Shown here one piece after another: positions 31,890-42,447 of a stretch of DNA of 64,000 bases. Numbering within the stretch: the first letter of the stretch is position 1; each line of letters starts with the position of its first letter. The notes below the pieces were generated by a model. It was given only the letters and a program-made list of their open reading frames with translations. It was not told the DNA's origin and ran no database searches. This DNA comes from Ceratobasidium sp. AG-K (taxonomy: Eukaryota; Basidiomycota; Agaricomycetes; Cantharellales; Ceratobasidiaceae): NCBI GenBank assembly GCA_037039685.1, contig JAWNGF010000005.1, positions 3,162,001-3,226,000 on the forward strand, given 5' to 3'. A program made the translations under genes and the position numbers.

Positions 31890-33290
31890 TCACAAAATCG
31901 ACTTGGCCACGCCGGGAGCCAACCAAATAACCTTTTCCTTCAGCCCTTCCGTCTCAAACACTTTGGCCGCCTCATCGCCCGACTCGACAAAGTGTTCCCA
32001 TGAGTCATAATGAATTGGGACTACTATATCTGCTCCGATCTCCCGAGCAAGTCTAGCAGCTGACTTGGCATCGAAAGTGATTTGGAGAGGTCCGTCGGGA
32101 CCCGGGACCATGACGCCTCCAAGGTTGAGGATAGCGAGAGCAATATGGTACCTTTTGCGCATCTCCACCAACTCGTCCAGGTATACCGTATCGCCAGAGA
32201 TGTAGATCGCATTAGGCAAACCGTCAGCGCTGGTGCCAAACGAGGGAGTCTCGAGGATGAAGCCGGTCACCTCTCCGCCGGGAAGGTGTTGGCAAGGAGT
32301 ACCAGTAATATTGAAGTCCTTGCCTCCGAGCTTGAGGGAGATGGACTCCCAGGGACGAACGGCGTGCACCGAAGGTCTTGGCTTGAGTTTGCCGGCGCCA
32401 TCGACGGTGGTAACAACAGTCCTGCCTTCAAGCAGGGTCCTTCCGGCGGTGTCGAGGTTGTCAGGGTGGTCTTCGTGGCTGAGTAGGACAGCATCGATGG
32501 TGGGTAGCTCGCGCAGCTCGAGTGCCGGGCCGGTAATGCTTTTAAGGGTGGTTACCCCTACATCGTACTCTGTACCCGCCTTGTCAAACGCCGGATCGGT
32601 GAGAAGGTTTACACCGTCGATACTAATAATGACGGTTGCTGTGCCAATCAGTGTCATATTTACTTTGCTTGTGAAACTGGCAGGAGCCATGGCTAAAGCT
32701 TCGGGTGACATAGTTAGGCTGTTACACACTGTTAGTTAGACCGGACGAATGGGGTACGTAGACACACCCGTAGGAAAGTAAGTTGCACTGACCTGACAGA
32801 AACGGTGCTAGAGCTTGCGGGAATATATGGGAGATATGCACACTTGTTGGCGACGGACAAGGTAGGGAGTTAACTTCCAGAACGGGAGCTACGTCCTCTC
32901 CCGCTCTCCGCAGGTGGCTTTTATCCATCAGGAAATGGCTCACGGCATCATGTTTCAGTCATCATACCCCTCCATGTGTAAGCCAAAGGAGTCGCGACTC
33001 AGTCGATGAGTCAGATAATAGCCTGAAATTATGCGATTACCCCCAAACCCAAGTTAAACGCGTTCTACCTTACCAATTTCTCCACTGGAGAAGCCTAATC
33101 AGCGAGTTCCTTCGGCCCGAGACCCCAGTGAATTTGAGCGTCGTACGCCTACAGCAAGCTCTGCCCAAGCGACTGGACGCTGGTGCTCGGCTGCGCTGCA
33201 CCTACTCACGAATTTGTAATTCCTGGGTGGAAGAGCCCTGACGGTGATAAGGCATCGCCAAACTGCGGTTTGTCATGGGTAACCGAGCTG
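31570..33290. repeat. Tandem segmental duplication, unit 2 (approximate ends)
   Basis: The second copy of the unit at about 29605-31300, carrying the MBL gene 31890-32690 and diverged flanks. See unit 1 for the matching marks. Confidence 0.65.
31890..32690 (-). CDS. Metallo-beta-lactamase-fold hydrolase (UlaG-like), copy 2
   Basis: Intronless, 266 aa from the ATG at 32690 (MAPASFTSK), the site matching the paralogue. An in-frame ATG at 32729 would add 13 residues. All motif stretches of copy 1 are kept (LLSHEDHPDNLD, TPCQHLPGG, ISGDTVYLDEL, VVPIHYDSWEHF). Most differences are conservative, so both copies look under selection. Long runs are identical in DNA, for example around 32065-32100 against 30079-30114. 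The function is as unknown as for copy 1; divergence clusters in the stretch after LKSITGPALE and before SLKLGGKDF, possibly near the substrate pocket. Confidence 0.88.
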   Translation of the reverse strand: MAPASFTSKVNMTLIGTATVIISIDGVNLLTDPAFDKAGTEYDVGVTTLKSITGPALELRELPTIDAVLLSHEDHPDNLDTAGRTLLEGRTVVTTVDGAGKLKPRPSVHAVRPWESISLKLGGKDFNITGTPCQHLPGGEVTGFILETPSFGTSADGLPNAIYISGDTVYLDELVEMRKRYHIALAILNLGGVMVPGPDGPLQITFDAKSAARLAREIGADIVVPIHYDSWEHFVESGDEAAKVFETEGLKEKVIWLAPGVAKSIL

Positions 33291-33864
33291 GGAGGCCAGA
33301 TTTTTCCTGGGGTTTGAAGCTTGAGACATTTCAAAAATCAGAGAACGAGCCTAACGGTATAAGCAAGCGCAGAAGAATAGCCGTTTTAGCGTTTCGGTCA
33401 CGTGAGGGTTGACAAGCGCCGAGCCACCGGGCTCAGGATTAGCCACGCTACTACACAAACCCCGTCGCACAACCCCAAAATCGTATAAATGAGACGAATA
33501 AAATTTCTCCCGTCATCACAGCCGGAGAATGAACTCCGGTACCCCTGCTATATGCGATAGGTCTCTGTCGCTATTTCACAGACTATTCAAGGTTCAACCG
33601 CTAATATTCAATCAGCCAAATCCGTCTAATCGGAGATGGCTTTTTAAGCCTTTAACACTCGATTTTACCATGGCCTATCACAAGACTCCTCACATGCGAC
33701 TGCGGCCGCGCCGTTATGGCGAGGGTTGAGACGAATATGATTTAGGCTTAAACCCCAATATACCAACCTCTGAAAATTGTGATATATTGCCTAGCCTCAA
33801 AAACTTCTCATCCCAAGGCACTTCTGGATAATTTGGTTTTGAGACCCATTTGAGGCCCCTACTG
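32691..33864. other. Intergenic upstream of MBL copy 2
   Basis: The first ~600 bp is the duplicated 5' flank. Beyond 33300 no supported gene. A TATA-like GTATAAAT at about 33484 precedes a 66-codon plus frame (33529-33729) without recognisable features; I do not call it a gene. Confidence 0.3.
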
Positions 33865-34132
33865 TCATTTCTTGACACAAATGCCACCAGCATCCGGATA
33901 GGTTCCGTCGATTTTGCATGCAAGACCCTTCTTGCATTGGATTGCACCGATGCCTCCACAAAACTAAAAAGCAAAAGGTTAATTGCGGAATTTGACTGCA
34001 TGGCTCGTTCGAGTTTACTCACACCACCTTCGTCACTGTACTGGCGAACAGCCAGCTCAGCATTGGAAGCAGGCGCTGCCAAGTAGCCAGAGGTAAAGCA
34101 ATAATGGTAGTGGCAAAAGTAATGAACTTCAT
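33865..34132 (-). pseudogene. Small secreted four-Cys protein, frameshifted copy
   Basis: Exons 34023-34132 and 33865-33963, with a 59-nt intron (GTGAGT ... TTTTTAG). The signal peptide is MKFITFATTIIALPLAT. Exon 1 is 110 nt where 111 is needed: CTTGGCAGC stands where the intact paralogue has CTTGGGCAGC, so one G is lost at 34079-34081, just at the signal-peptide end. Beyond it the correct frame reads AAPASNAELAVRQ, then FCGGIGAIQC, KKGLAC and a final CVKK. Cys spacing is C-x7-C-x5-C-x12-C, as in the intact copy at 35252-35541. A TATAAAA box (minus strand) is at about 34204-34210. If the missing G is a base-calling error, this is a normal gene of about 69 aa. Confidence 0.7.
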
Positions 34133-35251
34133 CGTAATCAGAGTGTACGTGACGGAGTGCGGAGTATTTGGGCGGGTGACGGTGAGGTGAGCGATGCTTA
34201 GGCTTTTATACGCGATAGACGGCCCGGTTTGAGTGGGGATTCCGGTATGTGATGATGCAACACCAAACAAAACCCCCACCATCACGATCGAAACCCGGTC
34301 GAGTCACAAAATTCTTTTGATTTATGTCAGAATGTCCACAAAATGGTTCTGAGCAGCGCTTGGTTAGAATCAACCCTGCGCAGGGCCGATTCACTCGGAA
34401 ATGCGGGGTTGCAGCATGCTGATCGTCGTGATACGGATAAATTTGGCGTCCAGAGGTGGATTGTAGGCAAGATAATAGCTGTATCAATGTGGGCCCATTG
34501 GCTGGTTAGCTATGCTTATCCCAATGGGGTAAGAGTCCTCCTTGAGTAACAATAGCAATGCGCGCTCTGATCAATGCCAAGCCCAAGGCCGATTAGGGGA
34601 CGGGGAACAGGACGATCCATCAAGGCACCAAGTTAACCCCGTGCCATTTATCCGGCAGCCAGGTGCTCTCTTGGAGCAGAGGTATGACTCTGGAACAATC
34701 TACTTTTACTAATCACCCTAAGGATCCTCTCTTGTTTAGGTGCAGAGCGGCCTAATATATCATGACGCTACCGGTAACAGCAAACTCTATTTCGGTGATA
34801 TCGACGGTCAACAAGGCACAGAACTTGATATTCTCGAACCTAGCCACCTTCAAGCTGGTTTGATTGCCGGCTGATATTGTAATCACGTGCCATCTTTTCA
34901 TTGCTCGTTAACGCATACATTCCCATTTAGGGGTTACAGTGAATGAATATAACCCGTGTAACCCAACCAAGTATTTCATTCTTTTTGATGACGAAATCCT
35001 CGGGAAAATCCACACATATTTCTTTCGTCAACAGACTGGAACGCACGCTTATAAAACTTCGCCGATTCACATGTAACGGCACCATACTCCTAACAGTTAC
35101 AAAGCCTACTCGCGGTGGCGAGTAAATTGGGTGCATCGACATTCTACAACCTTACTGCAAAGACTACACTCCAAAATTATTAACAATTACAAACTACTAG
35201 TCAAGCCTGGGAAACTTTAGCTCAAGTATTCACGTCCCGAGCTAGGTGAAT
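34133..35251. other. Spacer between the two small secreted protein genes
   Basis: About 1.1 kb with no complete gene. The promoter of the upstream copy is at its left end. A 45-codon plus-strand exon-like frame sits at 34740-34874 and is listed separately. Confidence 0.35.
34740..34874 (+). pseudogene. Orphan exon-like frame
   Basis: Starts right after an acceptor-like CTTGTTTAG and reads 44 codons to TGA with protein-like composition (SGLIYHDATGNSKLYFGDID and onward). No upstream exon with a start could be joined convincingly. Not recognised. It could be the last exon of a decayed gene, or chance. Confidence 0.2.
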
Positions 35252-35541
35252 TTAATGGGGGATATCCCGTCTTTTCTTGACACACACCCCGCCTGCATCT
35301 GCGTAGTTGCCATCAAGCTTGCATACTAGGCCTGCATTACAGGGGAACCCAACAATACCCCCGCAGAACTAAACGAGCAGGTTTCAGTTGTGAGTCTCTA
35401 TTGAAGATTCTGGACACTGCTCACGCTTCCAAGTGTGCCATCTGGAGTCTGGCGAGCGACAAGCCCTTCATTGAAAATAGGTGCTGCCCAAGATGCCAAG
35501 GGCAAAGCAGCAAGGGTAACGACGAGCGAGCTGAATATCAT
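35252..35541 (-). CDS. Small secreted four-Cys protein (effector-like candidate)
   Basis: Exons 35425-35541 and 35252-35368 with a 56-nt intron encode 77 aa. The first 16-20 residues (MIFSSLVVTLAALPLASWAA) are a signal peptide with probable cleavage after ASWA or SWAA. A spacer with a VARQ motif follows, then the Cys module: FCGGIVGFPC, NAGLVC, KLDGNYADAGGVCVKK, spacing C-x7-C-x5-C-x12-C, enough for two disulfides. The tail is basic (KKRRDIPH). A TATATATA element lies at about 35646-35655. The intron falls directly before the first Cys in both copies. Size, secretion and lack of a known domain fit an effector or antimicrobial-type peptide, but no activity is shown. It is paralogous to 33865-34132. 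Confidence 0.8.
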
Positions 35542-37206
35542 GCTGGTCGTATAGTATATGAAGTATGAGTGATTATTGAGAGCGCTATTAGCAGCAGAGT
35601 GCGGACTGTTTGAAGTGATGGTAGACGAAGCGACTCTCCAAACCGGTATATATACCAGCAGGTGGTCGGGTTAGGCATAACGCTGGAGCGATGTATCGGA
35701 TCATTAGGCACAGACCTCGCCGCTATGGGGTTGTGGTCTAGTCAGGCCACCAAGGACTCCCGGTCTGGGCCGAACGGTCATGCTCTGGACGGTATGTGAG
35801 CGCTACTCCATTGGGGCTGACCCTGGGTGGGAACCGAACGGCCCGAGAAGATGGACTCAAAGGCCATCAAATATTGCGCCGCAAATAATTTGAGGCTTTC
35901 CACGCAAATTATGGGCAAGGCAGCACATATACTGATGGGCGCCCATCAAGCAGTTTATTATGTTTGTCTGAGTGGAGTAAAGCCCCTACCACGGTTGCAT
36001 AGCACTAGGTACTCAAAGGATTCCAAGCTCAGGCCCGGCGAGGAGGAGAACAAAAATAGCGGTTATGATGCCCCTACCTTATCATCAGCGTAGCCGTCGT
36101 GCACCCAGGCCTCCCTCGAGGCCTGCAGAGGGTCCTGTGCACCATATATCATTGGGACATCCCCCCCCCTTGTTTTGGGCAGGTCGTAGGTGGGCGATAC
36201 ATAATTGGTAGCGCGAAAATAAATAAATTCCAGTGATACCGACGGCCAGCAAAGCGCATCTCGCCGAAATTCTCTGACGCCGCTACCCTCGATCCCCTCA
36301 ATCCCGCCAAATCACGGCTTCATGATCCTAGTCACGTGACAGACTCGCCGCGCATGTACCCACCATCATCAGACACAGCGAACGACCACAATGAGCATGT
36401 ATGTTCGGCCTCGACTAGCACACTCACTCGATCTATTCATAAATTTTATCATACTGATTGCTCACCGTCGGACAGATTCGAAGAATTCATTAATTCACAT
36501 GAAAGCACGGCAAATCACCAGCATAGTTTTTTTTACCAAGCTCCGTGTCCAAGCTCCGTGTCCAAGTGACCGTGCCGAGGAATTTGTGGTCGCTCAAATC
36601 TCAGGCTCCGTCCGCCCTCGGTCGAAAATTGAACTAGGGTTGGCGGCTCAGATTGCCGAGTCTTGCGATGTCGGAGCGTTCAGGATAACCAACAAAAAAC
36701 GAAATATTTTGTCCATTTGTCTACACATACCTTATACTATGTTATCTATGCGCTCAGTTAGTTAGTATGGGGTAACATCCCCATTGATCCTTGTGAGTGT
36801 TCGGAGACAGCTTCCACTTTAGGCAGGTAGTAAATATTTTTGCCCCGTGAAACACACCGACCCCGTCACGGAGAGGAACGGATCATGGTTCTTATTTTGA
36901 CCAGTCATTAGATGATGGCACTTCCGTCATATCTGAGATACAGCGAACACCGACGAGTTTGCCCCTATGTAACTCTCGGGAGGAAGCAGACATCCCAAAT
37001 TTTGGGATAAATCAGCACCTTTTGTGCATTTGGGTGAAAACGTGCCAATTTCACCAAGCAAAACATACCAAAAGGAGCTCACTCCAAATTTTGGGGAAAG
37101 AGATAGTGAGGCTCAAAACCATGGTGTGCCAGACTACACACAATTTTTGGGGATGCTCAAACAGCTGGATATGAACAAAGTCGGGGAGGCAGGGTCAGGT
37201 GACATG
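35542..37206. other. Gene-poor region left of the MITE
   Basis: No supported coding exon. There are short features only: a C9 run at about 36161, a direct repeat CAAGCTCCGTGTC (twice near 36538-36563), and near-palindromes of the type ATCCCAAATTTTGGGAT at about 36990. These could be debris of older DNA elements. Confidence 0.35.
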
Positions 37207-37214
37207 CCCCATGT
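37207..37214. repeat. hAT-type 8-bp target-site duplication, left
   Basis: CCCCATGT directly before the left terminal inverted repeat; identical copy at 37827-37834. Confidence 0.85.
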
Positions 37215-37826
37215 CAGGGAGTAACATGGTAAGCGCTAAACCGGATATACCTGCGGTTCTACCCGCGGCACCTAATCCGGGCCGGATAGATCCCGTGCGG
37301 AGATGATTTGGAATTGGTGGCGCGGGTGGCGATTTCGCGGGCAGCGCCTCGGATGACGACACGGATACTGCGCATGATGCACCGGGGTTTGTACTATAGG
37401 TTTGCCCGACTCGGTTTTACATGGTACGATTGCGCATATATGCGCTGTAAAAGTGTTTGAAGATGCTCAATCTGTAAGGTATAAAACCGAGTGCAATTGG
37501 GCGGGTGAAATCTATCCCACCACTGTTTTATTTCTCTGCACTACGCATAGATGGCCGTTGGCTCGTGGTGCAATAAGCCCCTGCTCCCGAGTCTTGAAGA
37601 AGTCGGTGATATTATCAAAAACCATATGTAAATACAATTGAACTTAGTCAGCTATAATAACCCGGGCTCAACCCGTTTATGTATCTCTGTCACAATATGA
37701 TAATCCCGTCCGCGGTAAACCTCGTTCTCGGTAGCGGTGGCTGTGCTACATCCGAAACCGCGCGACCCACGCTCCCATCCGTGGAAATACCCGGATAAGT
37801 TACCGGGTCATCCATGTTACTCCCTG
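37215..37826. mobile_element. Non-autonomous hAT-type transposon (MITE), 612 bp
   Basis: The ends are a perfect 15-bp inverted repeat: CAGGGAGTAACATGG at 37215-37229 and its reverse complement at 37812-37826. The element is flanked by a perfect 8-bp direct repeat CCCCATGT. The CAGGG terminus and 8-bp duplication are diagnostic of the hAT superfamily. The interior has no transposase frame. It is rich in short subterminal motifs of the ACCCGCGG / CGCGGGTGG / CCCGGGT type in both orientations, as is usual for hAT transposase binding. The intact duplication suggests a fairly recent insertion that would need a transposase supplied elsewhere in the genome. Confidence 0.85.
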
Positions 37827-37834
37827 CCCCATGT
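37827..37834. repeat. hAT-type 8-bp target-site duplication, right
   Basis: CCCCATGT directly after the right terminal inverted repeat; see 37207-37214. Confidence 0.85.
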
Positions 37835-39578
37835 AATAGACACGTGACCTTCTTTTATTATTCTTATTAAATACATCTTTGACGAGCTACATGAACACCG
37901 GGTCAAACCGCTCGTCCACAAGGGAAGCGTACAGAGGAGTCGTCTGAAGTCAAAGCCGAAACACGTGACCTGTCTGAACCATCCAAAAAAGTATCAATTG
38001 GCTGGCATTCATTGGGATGATTCATCCCAAAAGGAGCCCATATCAGCGTACCGAATTTCGGGATGGGTGGTTCGCTCCATTTCATGGTAAAATTCACACT
38101 ACAATTTGACGAAATCTAAGATGTTCCAACGCAAATAAACACCCCATTTTTTGGTACGTCTGACCAGCGATGAGACTCACGCTCCTATTTCCGCTCGATA
38201 TCAGGCAGCCAGCCCACTCTAGTGTTCATTCGAGTCACCAGACAATCGAAACACCCAACCTTCACACTGGAACCGGTGCTCTCGTGTGGAGCGCAACGAA
38301 GGGACAGTCTGAGCACCCGCTCAGTTGGGAGAAGCCAGACATGCACCTAGGTACGAATTAGCATCAACTACCTTACGACTGAGGTGCAGCCGAACAGACG
38401 GGGGCACTACGGGTTTTGCAGGTGCTATTATTCAATACAGAGTCAGCCAAGGCAGATATCTGGGCTTTGGACTCACAAACTTTGGCGTTGAATGCCTGTC
38501 ATAGATAGTACCACTTACGAGCCCATCGGTTCTCTTTCCAGCGATCAGCCGAGTCGAGACCCCACAAAATTGGACCGAAGCCGATACTTTCGCGCACGGT
38601 AAAGTGAGGAGACGGACCGAGCCCCAGTCCGGCCAGGAACGGCCAGACAAATGCAAGGACCTCTAATAGATTCAACCATCCAGAGACCGACACACGGCCG
38701 GATGGGTGGTGGGAGCAAGCATAATGTTATAGGTTCCGCAAATCCGTTAGCCGGGAAGACCGAAAGGCAGAAAAGTGCACAAGTCTCATCGGTGCGAACG
38801 AGTTGACCAGGATATAAACAAAGAATGGAAACAAGGAATGGAAACAACTAAATTTGAGTAGGTTGCATGGGCTGAGCTACACGAAAGCGACTCAACATGG
38901 ATCGCCAAAGGTTCAAGACAACTCAATCGTCTTGGTCATATGGGAGGGGGGCGGGCAGGTTAGCCGAGGCTGAGGTTGGACGCTCTCCTCCTTGAAATAC
39001 ATACCCGCTGAGGAATAGGAGTAGAAGGGGTTCACTGGTGATCGTCGGCCATGAGAGCAGGGCGAATGTACGCTGCAAAGCTTGAACCCGGCTTCTTGGT
39101 CAGTTGGTAAATAGAAGCTACCCCTATTGCTTTATCCTCCAGGGGCGACTATGCGGATCGGCACTTGTTTGGACTCTTGGGGGCTATCCCGCAAGATTTG
39201 ACCCCTTGGTTCCCCTTGCACTGGCATAGTGGACGGTTGAATCACATATATCCCCTTGATAGGTTTATGGGTGGGCCGCTGAAATACCAACCGGCCAACC
39301 CTGTTTGACGAAAGCCAGGGGGTAAATGGGAAACCCCCCGGACATTTGGCAGAGTATAATCACCCAAGCAAAGTCTAAATCTAATGAGAGACGCAACCCT
39401 CGAAATACCATAGAGAAAAAAATCAAGTATGATACATCCACAACACGCAATGACTCTGCGCGGACTACGTCTATAGTAATATAACCACGCTTTTATACCC
39501 CTCCCCCTCTCGGTGTTCATCTATTGGATAGACCTAAAGCCGAGTCAGTAAGGGCTTGGACTGAGAATATGGAATAAC
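37835..39578. other. Gene-poor region right of the MITE
   Basis: No convincing gene. Minus-strand frames at 38545-38847 and 39242-39520 are hydrophobic by chance and lack splice or family support. The 3' UTR of the sphingolipid methyltransferase begins near 39578. An alternative last exon of that gene may end near 39525. Confidence 0.35.
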
Positions 39579-41432
39579 TTACACATTGTTTTTGGCACGG
39601 TCGCTAAGCCTCAAGCTCGTGTGGCTATTGAGACCCTCCATACGGTGGAACGCGTTCAAGTTCTTGTGCGCAGTAATTTGGAAGACTGAAGCAGAGCCCT
39701 GGCGCGAGATGATGGTCGAGTAGGCGAGGAAGAATGCCCAGACGCGGAACCAGCGTTCACCATAAGCGGCAATGACCTATAAACCACGTGTTAACAATGA
39801 GGGATAGGGATGAGGTAGGGGACGAACCTGGGACTTGTTGCTGATCCAGTTCTTGTACCACCTCCAGATCGTTGCCGAGTAGTGAACACCGAGGACATCA
39901 ACAGCCTTGATCTCGAAACCGACACCCTCCAGCTACAAGACAAAGGTTAGCGCCAGCTCACTAAATCGAGACAAGCGAGGAAGAAATGGCTCCACCGTGA
40001 GTGTGACGTAATCATCCAGGGCGCGTAGTTCATTTCGACGCGCTGGTTTGAAATACGCGTCCACGCTCGCTCAAGAACGCGGAGAAAAGTGCAAGAATGA
40101 TGCCACGAGGTGCATAGGAAAAGAAGACCTCAGCGAGAAAGACTTACGCGACCAATGACCCAGTTCAAAGCGCACGACGCGTCCGCACCCGGGAAGACGT
40201 ACTTGTTCATGAACAGACCCCTAGACGCGATATCAGGAAACGATCAAGGCCAATGAAGTGAGACGTACCAAATCAAGTCCTCATATTGCCAGCATTGCCT
40301 GATACCCGCGACCTGGAAGACAAAGATACCATCGTCGTCCAAGAGATCGTAGACCTGTCGGAGGAACTGGTTGTATCGCCTGATACCGACGTGCTCTGCC
40401 ATCTCGAGGGACACAATCTTGGTGTATTTCCCCTTTTCGGTCGGAACCTTGCGGAAGTCCATGCACAGAATGCGCGCCTTGTCGGGGGAAACGCCGTTCT
40501 CCTTGATGCGGTTGTTGCCGAACTCGCACTGCTTGCGGGCAAGAGTAACGCCTGTCGCATCACAGCCATAGTTCTTGGCGGCATAAGCAGTGAGAGTTCC
40601 CCATCCACATCCGATGTCGAGCAACCTGTCGTGAGGCTGGAGGTCGAGTTTTTCGCAAACGAGCGCGAGCTTGTTGTCCTGGAGCTCTTCGAGGGTCTCT
40701 TCGCGGGTATTGTCCATGACGACACCAGAAGTATAGATCATGCGAGGACCGAGGAACCATCCGTAAAAGTCATCGCCTCGGTCATAGTGGTCGCGGACCT
40801 GCTCCTCATCTTGGGCTTCCGAGTGGTTGATGACATCGGGAATGAGGTTCATGAACACGTATTTGAAGAGCTCGGGGGTCATACGGAACTCGGCCCAGTC
40901 GTGGCGCCATTCCATGACATCGAGGATATCGCCTAGACGGATAGGGAATGAGCAATGAATAAATCAGGACGTGACAAATGAGCTCACCTTTAAAGTCGAT
41001 TTTACCCTCGAAATACGCGTCGTGGAAGATTTGCATGGGAATCTTCTTACCCTCCCACTCGGCCTTGAACGCAGCATCCTTGATCTCGAAATACTCGCTC
41101 TGGGGTCGGCCGGGGAAAGTGAGCTTCTCGTTCTTGCGTGGGCCATAAATGCTCATTACGGTCCAGTACGCGACCGCAACAGGCACTCCGAGAACAATGA
41201 CTAGGAACCAATACGTGTTCGTCCCTCCGCGGTTCACGAGGGGAAGAATACGCTTGACGACATACGGTACGCCCAGCACGAGACCTGCGAGCACTGGATT
41301 GGAAAACGTGCCATTGCCTTCAGCCGGGAAAGGCGCGTTTTTAATAGACGGGAGGCTCGTCAGGCGGACTACCGACTGGGACTTGGAGTCGCCATTGGGG
41401 AGAGGTACAGAGGTGGGATCCACAGAGGCCAT
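39579..41432 (-). CDS. Sphingolipid C9-methyltransferase
   Basis: Exons 40988-41432, 40269-40932, 40148-40220, 39828-39932 and 39579-39776 give 494 aa. It transfers a methyl group from SAM to C9 of the sphingoid base of glucosylceramide (with the delta-8 desaturated base as substrate), at the ER/Golgi membrane. Two N-terminal membrane helices are visible (NPVLAGLVLGVPYVVKRILP and YWFLVIVLGVPVAVAYW). The methyltransferase core of the cyclopropane-synthase type follows: YDRGDDFYGWFLGPRMIYTS, SAM motif I LLDIGCGWGTLTAYAA, and IVSLEMAEHVGIRRY. The start MASVDPTS is the first ATG in frame after a short leader. Intron 3 (39933-40147) is about 215 nt, four times the local norm. At the 3' end GTAAGT overlaps the stop: splicing there to TTTAG would replace the last residues with VSIQ. 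Convex fungi use such lipids in growth and plant recognition. Confidence 0.93.
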
Positions 41433-42447
41433 CGTGGTCGGTGAAGAGACGTGTCTTTGGAAAAACTCTTTTCTAGTAATATGCTCAGGGTCTGGAGACG
41501 TGTAAGGCAGCACGTGATCGCTGCGGGGAACGAGCGCTGAAACGTGGGGTGCGACTTGGCAGGATATGCAGCCGGACAGTTAGGTACACAGAACATGAAA
41601 GAAAATCAAGTGGCGAGATGTTTTCTAATTGATACAGCGCTAGGTTAAGCTATATACCACCGCTATGATACGGCTGCATGGTTGCAGCCGCATAGATCAG
41701 GCCTATTTTGAGGGCGCTCTCCCCGAGAGTTATGACGAACGCCCTCTCGTTTGAGTCTTTGGAAATCCGAGCTAGAAGAGTCTAATTGAAGATCGACAAA
41801 AGGCAATGAGCTTCGAAGATCGCAGTCACAGGTTGACACATCCACCGAAACGTTGACATAATCATATCTTGAAAGTGGTGATAACGTTATATGCACAATC
41901 AAATTAAACGTCACGAACGTCGGGATCTACCGACGCTTTGCGAGTCCTTCACCTGCTTATCTCCTGCATACGGGGCCCCTGACCGAGCTGATGTACTGCA
42001 CATGTACCTAGTCTATCACAAACCCATTTGCTCCAGTTCGACCTAGCCTAAAAATATCTCCCAAGCACCAGCACATCAGTTCCCATTTACTATTTCGGGG
42101 GTTGGTGGCTGGGCGCGGAGAAGAACCAAATGATAGATCGGTCTAAATGCTGAGCCCATTATTGCAACCTACCCATTGAGGGAGTAGACGCACGCCCTGG
42201 TTCGCGATCGCTTGACTTTTCCGCCTCACGTGACTACCGAGGTCCCAGAATTGGGAACTCTCGGTCGCGTCTCATCTCCGGACCACGCGCCTCATCAGAT
42301 AATAATCATGACGCTTTGCGCCCAGAGTCATATTGGCCATAACTGCGCCTGGGTAGCCTGGGAAATTTTGATCGCCCATAGCTGGGTATAAAGACCGGCT
42401 CTGGACTTGGCTCCATCCTCATCCGCCCACACCTAGTACTACGAACA
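41433..42447. promoter_or_regulatory. Divergent intergenic region, methyltransferase and GST promoters
   Basis: About 1 kb between two divergent starts. TCACGTGA at about 42226 and a TATA-like GTATAAAG at about 42386, some 60 nt before the GST start, are visible. No coding sequence was seen. Confidence 0.4.

Noticed and set aside
38545..38847. Hydrophobic minus-strand ORF
   Set aside because: Looks like a membrane protein only by composition; no adjoining exons and no family match by eye.
40286..40936. Plus-strand ORF of 216 codons
   Set aside because: Antisense to exon 2 of the sphingolipid methyltransferase, whose motifs are unmistakable.
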